NCBI GenBank assembly: GCA_025024175.1
Contig: QCXZ01000064.1
Span: 25,664,286-25,728,285 of the forward strand
Source of the DNA: Rhyzopertha dominica
Lineage: Eukaryota; Arthropoda; Insecta; Coleoptera; Bostrichidae
DNA: 64,000 bases
Reading direction: 5' to 3'
Of the stretch, positions 34,324 to 44,934 are shown in pieces. A program made the position numbers and the translations under genes. The first letter of the stretch is position 1. Each line of letters opens with the position of its first letter. The notes under the pieces are model-generated. The model was not told the DNA's origin. It saw only the letters and a program-made list of their open reading frames with translations, and ran no database searches.

Positions 34324-36006
34324 ATGAATCTGAGACGCGTGTTTGTGTCGTTCGTTCTCGTTGTTCTGTTACTATTACAACACAGCGAAAGTAGAAGATT
34401 TGGTGGTTTTGGCGGAAGCAGGTCTTCTAGCGGAGGTAGTCGATCTAGATGGGGTGGATTGTTCTCTAGTAAACCAAAACCGTCTGTCACTCATCACTCA
34501 TCACCTAAAGTCTATAAGCCTAGCGCACCACCTGCACCTACAAATTTTCACCAGTCGGAAATACATCACAGCAGTGTAAATAATTATAAACCAAGTGCGC
34601 CTATTGCTAAACCTGTACATCAGAATTACAAACCTANCGCCCCGCCTGCGGAAACAAACAATCCCAAACCGATAGGATTTGTTTCGCAACCAGATGGTCA
34701 TGCTCGTGCGACGAACGTGCAGCCAGTTGGAAGCTCTATTAATAATAATAATGGTAATTCTCGTCCTATTGGATTTGTGGTACCTGGCACCTCTACAAGT
34801 CTGGGGAGCACTCATTCTAACGGTGTAAGTTCAAATATCCACCAGACGAACGTGCCACCAAGTGGAGCAAGTAACAGTGCTAATTCACGTCCTATTGGAT
34901 TTGTAAATCCAGGCAGCTCTACAAGCTTAGGTTCTAATATAAACTCCAACGTAAACTTAAACGTTCACCACACCGGTGGAACAAATACGAACTCTCGTCC
35001 TATTGGATTTGTTGCTCCCGGCACCGGCACCAGTTTGGGAGCATCCCACGGAACCAATTCGCATATACCAATTACGCAGACTAACGTCAAACCCAGTGGA
35101 AACTCGTTCCCAAGCGCTGGTTACCCACAGCAACAATATACAGGAAACGCTTATCCAAATTCCCACGGATACAACTATGGCTATGGTTACGGGCATCCGG
35201 GACATTATCAATCTAACGGTTACTCCAACTGGCATCCCTCATATCCCAGTCCTTCGCACCACTACGGTCCTGTCACCTACATAAACAATTATGGCGGTTA
35301 CACCCCGGGATACAGTTCCTACCATTACAGTTCCAGTGACTACGGAAGTGGGGGGTTAGGTTTCTTCCTTGGATACACTTTGGGGCGTATTGGAAGCCCA
35401 AGCTATTACCATGATCACTATTCGTATAGCAGCCCCCATTTTGATCATTACACTGTCCATCATTATTACCACAATAGAGAATCAGTTCCAAAGGAAGTTG
35501 CGGTGAACCCTAATACTGTGGTACCCTGCCTGGGCAATTCTTCAGTGCTGTGTTCCACCCACACTACCGCTCTTTGTTTCGCCAATGGCACCATAATGTG
35601 TGTGGCTAAGGCTCAAGAAACTGTTCCTTGTCAAAACGATCCGGGGGCATACTGTATCAAGACCGAAGTGCCATGCTTCAACAAAACACAACCGGGGTGC
35701 GAGGATAAGAACGCTACGGTAATAAACGTACCCTGCTTATCGAACGCTACGCTCTTTGGTAATATCAGCTACGTGAATAATTCTATTGTGCTAAATAAGC
35801 CGATTAACGTGACTTCTGTTTCTGGAACTGTGACTCCCGTAAACCAGACTGTCGGCGGCGATAATGCGATAAAAGTGCCGAATCTGTTTTGTGTGACGAT
35901 AATAGCTCAACCAGCACCTGCTAAGAAGACGATGACAGATACACTTTACGAAAGAACGAAGGGTGACTTTCTTTACTTCATTAACAAAGCTTGGGGCATA
36001 TCCTGA
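34324..36006 (+). CDS. Secreted Gly/Pro/His/Tyr-rich repeat protein with Cys-rich tail
   Basis: This is an intact single-exon ORF of 560 residues, with one n. Residues 1-23 form a classic signal peptide (MNLRRVFVSFVLVVLLLLQ) followed by an Arg/Gly/Ser-rich stretch. Residues about 50-280 hold Pro-rich KPSAPPA units and then imperfect repeats built on SRPIGFV-PG-STSLG. Residues about 285-400 are Gly/Tyr/His/Ser-rich with a short hydrophobic GFFLGYTLGRIG segment. Residues about 400-490 are Cys-rich, with at least ten Cys and many N-glycosylation sequons. The tail ends YFINKAWGIS. I infer an extracellular or cuticle-type role, possibly aggregation-prone because of its composition. No characterised family is recognised. 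A broken copy lies on each side, so this is the surviving member of a tandem family. Confidence 0.85.
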   Translation: MNLRRVFVSFVLVVLLLLQHSESRRFGGFGGSRSSSGGSRSRWGGLFSSKPKPSVTHHSSPKVYKPSAPPAPTNFHQSEIHHSSVNNYKPSAPIAKPVHQNYKPXAPPAETNNPKPIGFVSQPDGHARATNVQPVGSSINNNNGNSRPIGFVVPGTSTSLGSTHSNGVSSNIHQTNVPPSGASNSANSRPIGFVNPGSSTSLGSNINSNVNLNVHHTGGTNTNSRPIGFVAPGTGTSLGASHGTNSHIPITQTNVKPSGNSFPSAGYPQQQYTGNAYPNSHGYNYGYGYGHPGHYQSNGYSNWHPSYPSPSHHYGPVTYINNYGGYTPGYSSYHYSSSDYGSGGLGFFLGYTLGRIGSPSYYHDHYSYSSPHFDHYTVHHYYHNRESVPKEVAVNPNTVVPCLGNSSVLCSTHTTALCFANGTIMCVAKAQETVPCQNDPGAYCIKTEVPCFNKTQPGCEDKNATVINVPCLSNATLFGNISYVNNSIVLNKPINVTSVSGTVTPVNQTVGGDNAIKVPNLFCVTIIAQPAPAKKTMTDTLYERTKGDFLYFINKAWGIS

Positions 36007-36249
36007 ATTGTGTCTGTGGTGTAAACGGGATACATGTGTGACTATGGTTTTTCTTTTTTTCAAATACGATATGCAGTGCACACGATTAAATAATATGAGT
36101 TAGATAAGGAACATGTGAACTGCTGTTTACACCTGCGGCATTGATATCACAATTCTTTAGATTATTGTTTCGCTTAGTTCTACTCGGAAATTAAATGCGC
36201 ATATAGTCATTTATAATTTTGTAAACCGAACAGTGTAAGTAAATATAAC

Positions 36250-36255
36250 AATAAA
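36250..36255 (+). terminator. Possible polyadenylation signal
   Basis: An AATAAA lies about 245 bases after the stop of the secreted-protein gene. An earlier ATTAAA-like sequence (GATTAAATAAT, near 36085) is shared by all three copies and is an alternative. Confidence 0.35.
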
Positions 36256-36259
36256 GATA

Positions 36260-37120
36260 CCGAACNAGTGACAGTTTTATAAGATAGTTTTCTATCAGCN
36301 CTATTGTTTAGTTGTACATGTGTAGGTCTACNAACATAATNTACTGTCACTTTTATTTACTAGAAGATTGTTAATTCTAAATTCATTAATATTATTATCA
36401 TACTATTGCATCTATGTTCAAAAAAAAGATCCTTTTCGAGCTGTGCAGAGTAAAAGTTCTTATCACATTTAGTACTATTCAGCTTCTAGATCGGGAAATT
36501 GAATAAACCCTCTTGTTTTTATTTCTGTATAATCTGGACAATTTCCAGTATTATACATTAAATTTGTTTTGAAAATTTCTGACAAAAAGTAACGGTCTGG
36601 CTGCAAGCTTCGTGACTTAATGTCATAGTAAATATAACCTCCATTCTATACAGAGATTTTAACGGTGTTGGAAATTAGGAAGAAATCCTAGATGTAAATA
36701 ATGTAAACTAGTCTATTTACTCAAATTAGATAATTTAGTTATGTAACTTTTCAAAGATGAAACTTCACAAAGTCCAACCCTATCCACTTTAATAAATTGG
36801 CAAAGTGCTTTCAGCTAGCTAGCCATCGTTAGTGCCTTATATAATAAAAGAATCACAAAAGAATTGAAATTAAAAGCGACGTTGTCAAATTGGAAAAGGC
36901 AGTCTTGACTTCAACCAAAGAGAACCCTGCTTGCCCAAACACAAACATGAATTCAATGAGCAAATAAAGAATTTAGAATAGGTCAAATGAAATTACAAAA
37001 ATCACTAAATTGTAAAATTACCTTTATTTATAAATTTGCACAATTACAAAATTTCTAAGAAATTTTTTTGACAATAAATGATTTGTAGTAACAATATCAG
37101 TAATTTTATATTTCTCATAT
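36260..37120. other. No supported gene
   Basis: This is AT-rich sequence downstream of the secreted-protein gene. Several n positions fall at 36266-36342. No ORF or repeat was identified. Confidence 0.4.
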
Positions 37121-37131
37121 TGATTTAAATG

Positions 37132-37380
37132 TTAAGTGCCTCTAATTATAGATGATCTTCCCATTTGAACAATATAAACAGAATTACAATCGTTGCAAAG
37201 AAAACTGCATATCCCCGAATGATTCAAAACTGAAAATTTGTCTTTATTGCGAATAAACCGGGAAAACACCTTGCCTGTCGTAGAAAATGCAACACTTATT
37301 CCATGTGAGGAAAACAATTTAGATAAACCAAGTGAGATTGGACCAACAAAGTTAAGAGGGTACAAAGATTGGTGTAAAAA
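37132..37380 (-). pseudogene. Penelope-like element fragment
   Basis: Minus-strand reading gives LSKLFSSHGISVAFSTTGK, then FIRNKDKFSVLNHSGI, LCNDCNSVYIV and GRSS. This matches the segment of Penelope-like elements between the reverse transcriptase and the GIY-YIG nuclease, ending in a YIGQTGR-like motif. The nuclease itself is cut off. It is not contiguous with the second Penelope-like remnant at 43672-44420. Confidence 0.65.
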
Positions 37381-37734
37381 GAAAACTTAAATTTTTTGTG
37401 AAATATTTTAAAGTATAATTTTTTGTAGAAGATAATTCGCAAAGTTGTTATTAAACGCGATTAGATGAATTATACCAATTCTTTTTCAAAAGTGTTAAAG
37501 AAATGGGTAATTTAACATTTTAGTCTTACAAATCAATTATTACAAAAGTTATACTTTCAATATGCAACAATAAGTGCGAAATAAGAAAATAATATATACA
37601 CATGATATGATCTGAATGTGATAAAGAGATGTAAATATCCTGCATCGCTCCTGCATTTAAAGTTGTTCTACCCAGGCAAGTAAAAGTGTTCTACCCTATC
37701 ATATTTCTGATAAGTAAGCCAGATAATGCAGACC

Positions 37735-38605
37735 GCTCACTCTCAAACATGTTGAATCAATTAAATATGTAGTATAATAACATACTGATTTTTTGATTTT
37801 GCTTTCTTTGACAATTTCTATCTAATGGTCATTCTTAAAAGGATATTAGTTTTCCGGTTAAAGCATGTTATATGAAGATAAACGTTCATCTATACTTATA
37901 AAATAACATGTCCTGACTGACCGATTCATCACCGTTGAGCGTAAACACACGTGAAATCCGTCCAGTAGGGTCCTTTCTTAACGTAAACACCCATTAAGGA
38001 TGATTCTTCTAAATTTTAAATTCAAAGGGGTATAATAGGAGATGAAAGTTTATATGGAAGTCCGTCATTTTTAAAGTTAGGAGCTTGAAACTACTTTTAG
38101 GCTTTTGAATAGATCACATCTGAAACGTTATTATTTATGCTTTGGACCAGAAAACAAGAAACACGTGTTCCAGCGTTTGTTAAAATTTTACCCTTAAAGG
38201 GATGAAATAGGGGATGAAAGTTTGTATGGGAGTTCTGTCATTTTTCAAGTTGAAAGTATGATTGTAAAGCAGTACGTATGCATTATAACGTTTAACAAAT
38301 TCCACCTCTAAGGGGGTTAAATAATGGGTATGTTTAAGTTAAATTACTTACAGAGTAATTATCATAAATTAATTATTTAGACCATTGTTTAGAAGTAAAT
38401 ATACACCTATTTAACTGCTTTGGATATTCTACCAGTAGAGGTGTGAAAAAGGAAACGAAAATTGGTTTATGATTTCCGTTGTTTTCAGTGTAATAATAAT
38501 AAGTAAATATGAAGTCTTATGTTCAAACTGTTGATGAGAAAGTAAGATTTATAAGAACTGTTTCACTGATTCTGGAAATACCTTCCCTGAGGGGTGAAAA
38601 GGTAT
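37735..38605. repeat. Dispersed repeat block, copy B
   Basis: This is the same family as 32760-33800, beginning at CTCTCAAACATGTTGAATCA and ending near the CTTCCCTGAGGGGTGA segment. It lies immediately upstream of the interrupted LINE reverse-transcriptase relic. Confidence 0.75.
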
Positions 38606-38730
38606 GGGCTTTTTATTGTTTCGCAATTTTAGGCAAGTATATGACAGACACTATCAGACGAGATGCGTTGTATGTGATGGTAGACTTTCACATCCCTAAG
38701 AAGTTAGCGATCAAAGGAGTCGTTTCTAAC
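38590..38730 (+). pseudogene. LINE reverse transcriptase relic, left part
   Basis: The reading YCFAILGKYMTDTIRRDALY, then VMVDFHIPKKLA, matches the FIDFxxAYDxIxRDxLY segment of the relic at 32385. It is cut at 38730 by the insertion of a hAT element whose target duplication is TTTCTAAC. The right part follows at 40529. Confidence 0.75.
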
Positions 38731-40520
38731 CATGGGCGTACCGAAGGGGGGGGGGCAATGCGGGGCAGCTGCTCCCCTGGACCTGGGCTGCCAACTCTGG
38801 GCCCTACCTACCTTCCATACATTTAGCTGATTAATTATGTATTTACGAAATTGTTAATGAAGTAAAATTTATAGACAAGCGTATTTCACAATTTTCATCT
38901 AGAACTCATATTTGACCTACGCAAATTACATTCAATAAGTCGTTGTAAAACTGTTTCCAAGCTTATTTTGGTAAGGAGTCATAATACGATTTCTACTTTG
39001 TTCAGCTCTTCTAATATGTTTTCTTATAGGGATTGTTCAACTATGCATGTTTCTGTTATGTGGAATACACAGAATCGGTCACATATTTGTATTTGCCGAT
39101 AACTCCAATCTTCTTAGATCCAAATTTCAAAATTAATACAGAGAAACATAAACTTTTAAAAATATCAGTTATTTCGAGCAAAAATCCATCCGAGAGTTAT
39201 GAGTCTATTTAACGTAAGTTTTAGGAAACGAGCAGTATTATAAGCACGAATTCAAACCCGGTGTGCTGTTGAAATGCCAGTATACAAAAGACTTTTTGAA
39301 AAACGGATTAAATATACCTTCGTTTATTTAAATGAGGCTTAATTTGGTTAAAATATTAAGTGCTGGGTTCATTTTTGGAAGCAGTGCACTGGCGGACTAC
39401 GGAGGTTGGCTTAACTTAAAAAAATAATAGCTAAAATAAAAATGTGATAATCAAATAAACCCAAAGATTCAGTCTAAATAAAAGATGGTATATTCTGTAC
39501 CGTGTTCATAACAAAGCATGTCTTGCATAATTTTATGCAACTATCTAATTCTGATTTTACACAGTACGTACTCATAATGTGTACAAAATCGTCGTCGAAC
39601 ATTGATATGTAATATGCTATCATTTTACTGATGTATTGCGGTGTCTGGTTATTATCTACAATTTATATAATCGACTTAGAAACACTATTTTCGATGTCCT
39701 GGTCATTACTTTAGCCAAAGAGCAAAAAGAAGTACTCAAATTGGATCTATTTAAAATATCAGATCAATGCCATCACGGTTTTTAATCCAAAATTTGTTAA
39801 TGTCCAAGTTAGTGGAGTATAGTCTATGTGCTCATATTCAGTTTCAGATGACGATATTAGGAGCTTTAAAAACTATGCACATATGGTTAAAGTTACAATA
39901 TAAATTACCTTTATGTCACATAAAAATTGCCGCAGAAGTAACAATCGAAGTATAACTTACCTACATTGCCATAAGAAGATTAATTGATCATAAAGGAATA
40001 CCTACATTTGTAATAATTTATACTGTGCGTATAATTGCTAATCCTTGCAGATTTCAGTATAGTCAAGTAAATTCCGTAAAAAAATTTAACATTTTAATTT
40101 TTTTTAACATTTAACATTTTTTGTGATATTGAGCCATATTTTGCAAATCAATGACATCCAGCACGATGAATATAATACAAGAAAGGATTTTTGTAGCTTG
40201 AAAACAATAACAAATTGTAGTTTTAAAATTATGCAGAAATTAGAGTAAAATTAGATGTATCAATAAAAATTGTTAGATAGTATATATAAATATAAAAAAT
40301 ATAAATATATAAAAAACATAAAAAACTTGGGTCTTCACAGAAGATGTTTTAAGTCACCTTGCAGAAAATCAACGAAGATTGTTCATGAAATAAATACTTT
40401 GTTAATTACTTAGATACATACTCCGATAAAGGCACATTTTTATTTATGTTGAATTATTCAGTAAGGAAAATTCCTGCTTTGCCCCCCCCCCCCTTAGACC
40501 AAAAGCTTGGTACGCCCATG
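38731..40520. mobile_element. Non-autonomous hAT element (1790 bp)
   Basis: The inverted termini are CATGGGCGTACC and its exact complement. Each is followed inward by a run of ten or more G and a GCAA-GC-GG segment. The flanks are an exact 8-bp duplication, TTTCTAAC (38723-38730 and 40521-40528), typical of hAT. The interior is AT-rich and holds no transposase. The element splits a LINE relic. Confidence 0.9.
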
Positions 40521-40528
40521 TTTCTAAC

Positions 40529-41200
40529 ACTTTCTCAGTACAAAATAATGTAAGATAGCATGATCCCCGGTCTGCAGTACTCTTCAATCTGGTGCTGGAG
40601 AGGGTGCTGCGTGCTAGGGCAAAACAGGTACTGGTTGAGGTAGTACAAAGGCTGAAGGATGCTGCTAGGAGCAAAGGTTCACTGAATAATGAAGGAAAGA
40701 GTAATATATGGTGCTGAAGGACGTAAAGAATGTTCAACATGGATTGAGAATGAACAATCTGGCGGATGGAAGCGCTACAGTTTTGAAAAAAGTAATACCT
40801 CGGAAAACACTAACAAGTCTGAACATTGAAGAGGTAGAGGTAGATAGTAGGTTGCTAAAGGGTATCAAGGTTACAGGATGTTTGCAGAACTTGGATGGAC
40901 GTGTATGTGAGGTGTGGACAATGAATGTGAGAAATGCAAGTAACCTGGAGGTATAGGAGAGGAAAATGCTTCGAAGGATATACAAAAGTGTTAATGGGGA
41001 AGGCGCAAAAATGATGAGAATGCGAAGCTGTATAACCAACCTAAATTAGTTTTTTTTTGTAAAGCGCAGAGAATTGGGTGGTTGGGACATGTTATGATCC
41101 AAGGGCAGTGAAAAAAGAGTTAAGGCGAGTTGTGTCGGGCAGAAGAGCAAGAGGGAGACCGACTCATATTTATTCTAATAGATATTTAAGAAATGAAACG
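40529..41200 (+). pseudogene. LINE reverse transcriptase relic, right part
   Basis: The reading resumes with SAVLFNLVLERVLRARAK in shifted frames, then NVQHGLRMNNLADGSATVL. It ends with the LINE C-terminal signature LRRIYKSVNGEG, a WLGHVM-like stretch and GRRARGRPTH. Stops and frameshifts are frequent. Together with 38590-38730 it is one LINE copy. Some sequence between the two parts was already lost before or besides the hAT insertion. Confidence 0.8.
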
Positions 41201-41392
41201 TTCAGTTATTGCGAATCGGTATTCGCAGAACTTGCAGTTGCTTGTTGAGTTTAATATAGATGTACCTACCTAGGTCCGTTAGCGTGGTTTAGGTCAAAGT
41301 AATACTTGCTGTTTAACATCTAAAATATATTTGTTAATAGTTTGCTTAACATTTTCGTTATGAATTATTGGTGGAAGTACTGTTAGTCTACT

Positions 41393-42345
41393 ACAACAAG
41401 ATCGTCCTTTTTTCCAACATTCTTTATAAGTACAGATGACAAAGAGTATGAAAGATGTTTTTTACAAGGCTAAGTGTTTTACACTTGTAGGTACTACGCA
41501 GAAGCCGTTCATCATAGACAACTGTAGCCTATTTAGCTAAAAGCAAGTGATTTGTAATAATTTTTATAAAAAGTTTATAAAGGGTAGTATGGTAGAGTGT
41601 CAAAAAATATGCTCAGTATTTTGAATGCTTTCGAAGGTGCATTGCTCATTCTCAAACATTTTGAATCAATTAAATAGGTATGTAGTATAGTAACATGCTG
41701 ATTGAATGTGCTTCCCTTCATGCTCCATATATATAATTGTCATTCTTAAGGGGATTTTGGTTTTCAGTTTAAAACATGTTATATGCTAATAAAAATTCAT
41801 CTATACTTATTAAATAACATGTTGACAAGCTGGCCGATTCATCACTTTTGAGAGTAAACAATTGAAGCTAGGGTCCTTTCATAACGTAAACACCCATTAA
41901 GGATGGATTTTTGTAAATTTTAAATTTAAGGTGGTACAATAGGAGATGAACTACGGAGGCGCATACCGTCATTTTTGAAGCTAGTAGTATGAAGTTTTAA
42001 TTTTAGGCTTTTGAATAGATCAGATCTGAAACATTATTTAGTGAAAGGGATGACAGTTTGTATGGGAGTTCTCTTAGTTTTCAAGATAATTTAAGTTAAA
42101 AGTATGAAAGGTTATTATTTGGACTTTTGATTGTAAAGCAGTAAGTACGCTTTTTAACGTTTAACAAATTCCACCCCTAAGGGAGTTAAATAAAGAATAT
42201 ATCTTTTTAAGTTAAATCATTTACAAGGTAAGTAACATAAATTAACTACGAGATCCAGGCCATTGTTTAGAAATTAATACACTCCTATTTAACTGGAAAT
42301 TCCGTTATTTTCAAAGTAAATTGGTGAGAAAGTAATACATATGAT
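41393..42345. repeat. Dispersed repeat block, copy C
   Basis: This is the third copy of the block, starting TCTACTACAACAAGATCG and following the same landmarks as copy A, including the first 300 bases that copy B lacks. It lies downstream of a LINE relic, as copy A does. Confidence 0.75.
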
Positions 42346-42883
42346 GAAACGCATTGCGTTTATTTCCGTGATTTTTCTAATTGTGGCGTTTTACGGGTCA
42401 GCTATCAGATAGGCGCGTAGATCGGTGGAATTCTGGAATTTACTTGCGGAACTAGATGCGCGTTTTTATAACATTTCTTACCGGGATGGTCGCTCTTGAA
42501 ACGTATAGATTGGCGTGATTGGAGGCATTATTCTTACGGCGTGAAGTTAAAGTGGCAGCTTCTACGGTGTTGTTGTTGGAAAAATTGATCGATTTAAATA
42601 ATCACCCTGGTTGGGGAGTTAAGAGTAGAAGTACCAGTGAAAGCATACCAGGAGGAGGTAGTTTGTGCACTTTGAGCCTGGCATCGCATCTCGAAAGAGG
42701 AGTAGAGCAGAATTAGATTTTCTTCACGCCACGTGCCAATTTAAGAAAACCCCAATCGTACGATTAGGTAAGCAACCCTGTCGTTTTGCGGATGGAATAT
42801 AGGTTTAAGCACGTATCATTTTAGGGTTTTTTTTGTACGGGAAAGTTAATCATCGTCTATACGATAATAAATCCCGAAAGCTT
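42346..42883. other. Unassigned segment with a 66-codon ORF
   Basis: A plus-strand ORF at 42519-42716 reads MEALFLRREVKVAAS then LLLEKLIDLNNHPGW. It looks protein-like but has no recognised domain. It may be the 3' end of a retroelement next to the LTR-like sequence that follows, or a chance ORF. Confidence 0.3.
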
Positions 42884-43530
42884 TGTGACATTCGCGGACG
42901 AGCTAGCCTGGTCACCCGGACAAGCATTGGAGCACCGCATCCGGGTATACGAACACAGGACCGGGCCTCTCACCGAGCTAGAGACGGATCGTCAGGGCTG
43001 CACTAAGGTCAGATCTCCCCATTTACTTTAACGGAGCCGAGATGACTGACTTTCGCGTGTACCAGCACACGGGCCATTTCATTCTCGTCCGGATTTATAG
43101 TTTAGTTCTATTTCAAACACATACGTGACGGTTACTTAGGTTATATATAGTATTAATTGTTGGTTAAGTAAGGCACGGCATATATTGTTCAAGGGAAANG
43201 TATAGTCTAGGGCGGTACGCAAGCATCGATATCTTTTTCAGTTTCGTATACAATTATTTCTTTTTACACGGGATCGTACCCATCGCGACGCGACTGGCCA
43301 GCGCCGTGCACAGGGGCGGCTCGAACGCTATTATCATCGGGCTGATATTATTATTTCCTTTATTATGTTCTAACTCGCGTATCTGTTAAAGTTTATACTG
43401 GATTGTTTGAAACTAAATATACATTTAATTGAGCGTCCAAGTGTTNTTCATTCTGTGGAACTTTGCGCAANCCTCTCTGGTGAGTTGGGAGGCTGTCTTA
43501 CTATTAGAGGGTTTTTGTAGTGATAATTCA
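42884..43530 (+). repeat. Probable lone 5' LTR of a gypsy-like element
   Basis: The segment starts TGTGACATTCGCGG, contains TATATATAG near 43142, and ends ATTCA. Two bases later TGGCGCCCGACC begins (43533), which has the form of a primer-binding site. Only about 140 bases of leader follow before a Penelope-like insertion, and no second LTR was found. The left boundary is inferred from the TGTGAC start only. Confidence 0.5.
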
Positions 43531-43671
43531 CCTGGCGCCCGACCTACGACCTCCTCCGTTGCATAAAAAAGCTAGCGACGGCAAAAACCCGGAACCTTGT
43601 TCCATTGCTGTAAAAAAAATACGTTACAATATGTATGGACTGACGAATTGGTCAAGGCTTTCGCGGCCAGG

Positions 43672-44420
43672 TGATGAACTGTTGTCTTGATTTAGGTCTA
43701 AAGGCCGTCGTCGGATGGAATTGCTTCCTAACGTTTCGCTAGCACGAGTGGCAAGCTTCTTCAGAGATCCTCCCATTTCTGATGCTGGACGTAGACACAC
43801 GAGTTCTGCGCAAGTTGTATTTGTATCGGTTGGTCGGGGACGGGGCTTGTTCCGCTTCGGTTGACGTCGGGATGTCGATCGGCACAGCTCGGGCGTTCCT
43901 GAGAATCGGGTTCCAACTGCGGTTGAGCCTGAGGGTCTTCTCCTTTCTATTGAATTTATTAGGATGCTTGTGGATCTCGACGGCTGCCCTGGTCAGTCTG
44001 ATGTGATAGCTGTTGACTGATGCTAGCAACCTACAGCTCTCAAAGTGTATCCTGTGATCACCGTTGCTCAATGCGTGCTCGGCTGCGGCAGACTTCTCAG
44101 TTCGTCCTAACCCGCAGTCTGCTTTATGCTCCTTGAGTCTCGTTCCCAGTGATTTCTTGGTAGTTCCAATACAGACCCCTGCTGCTAAAAGTGTGTCCCA
44201 CCTGTCCCTTGCTGATCTGTTTGTCTACTGAATCTTCTTCGTAGGCCGCCGACCCATCGGTATAAATACAACTTGCGCAGGAGAACTCGTCAATCTACGT
44301 CCAGCACAGGAGATGGAAGGACCTCTGAAGAAGCTTGTAACTCCTGCTAGTGAAACGTTAGAAAGCAATTCCAACCGACGACGGCATTTAGACCCGAATC
44401 AGGACAACAATTCGTTAACT
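43672..44420 (-). mobile_element. Penelope-like element with terminal inverted repeats
   Basis: The interior encodes a GIY-YIG-type C-terminal region on the minus strand: IGTTKKSLGTRLKEHKAD, then AAAEHALSNGDHRIHFES, then AAVEIHKHPNKFNRKE. These strings are typical of Penelope-like nucleases. Arms of about 170 bp at 43673-43848 and 44249-44420 are inverted copies sharing CGTCGTCGG, GCTGGACGTAGA and GCGCAAGTTGTATTT. The reverse-transcriptase domain is absent. Inverted long terminal repeats around a truncated body are a known Penelope arrangement. Confidence 0.75.
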
Positions 44421-44426
44421 CATACT

Positions 44427-44794
44427 GTCAAGTTTTAATTTATTAATTTGGATTCTGGTTTCTCGACTCTGATAGTAGGATTCAATCATAACGACGTACA
44501 AGCAGAAACTGAACTTTATTTTTCTCCACGACTATCTACAATGGTTAGGGTTATGCAACCAACATGGTTCACATGTATGCATATATAACATCTCCCCTTT
44601 TTGAAGTTTACAAATTAAATTTCTAAATCATAACACATTAGGTTTATTCCATTNTTGGTATTAATTTCGTGCTACTTATTACGACTTGCAATTATTTAAC
44701 CATTAAACAGATCTTTGACTGCGCCATGTCATGTTTTAATTAAGTATTAATTTGGATTATGGTTTCTCGACTGTGGTAGTAGCGTTCAATCATA
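44427..44794. repeat. 66-bp direct repeat around a 236-bp insert
   Basis: The segments 44427-44490 and 44727-44794 are direct copies with about 85-90% identity by eye, sharing TTAATTTGGATT and TGGTTTCTCGACT. Between them lies AT-rich sequence with AACATCTCCCCTTTTT near 44588. The pattern could be a small duplicated piece or two ends of an LTR element remnant. Confidence 0.5.
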
Positions 44795-44934
44795 TATTTT
44801 CTATTTATTGGATGCACAACATCAATCGATGCGCTTTTTTGCATGAATTTAAACTTTGGTCCCCTATTACTTATCGTCCTGTGTTTATTTGCCATTAAAA
44901 CATACGTAGCAGTATGTAAGCATAGTAGTCTAAA

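Noticed and set aside
34343..35491. Several ORFs of 72-104 codons on both strands inside the secreted-protein gene
   Set aside because: They are frame shadows of the repeat-rich coding sequence; the 560-codon frame with signal peptide and Cys-rich tail explains the region.
38509..38826. A 105-codon plus ORF starting in repeat block B
   Set aside because: It runs through a repeat, a LINE reverse-transcriptase relic and the end of a hAT element, so it is a chance composite.
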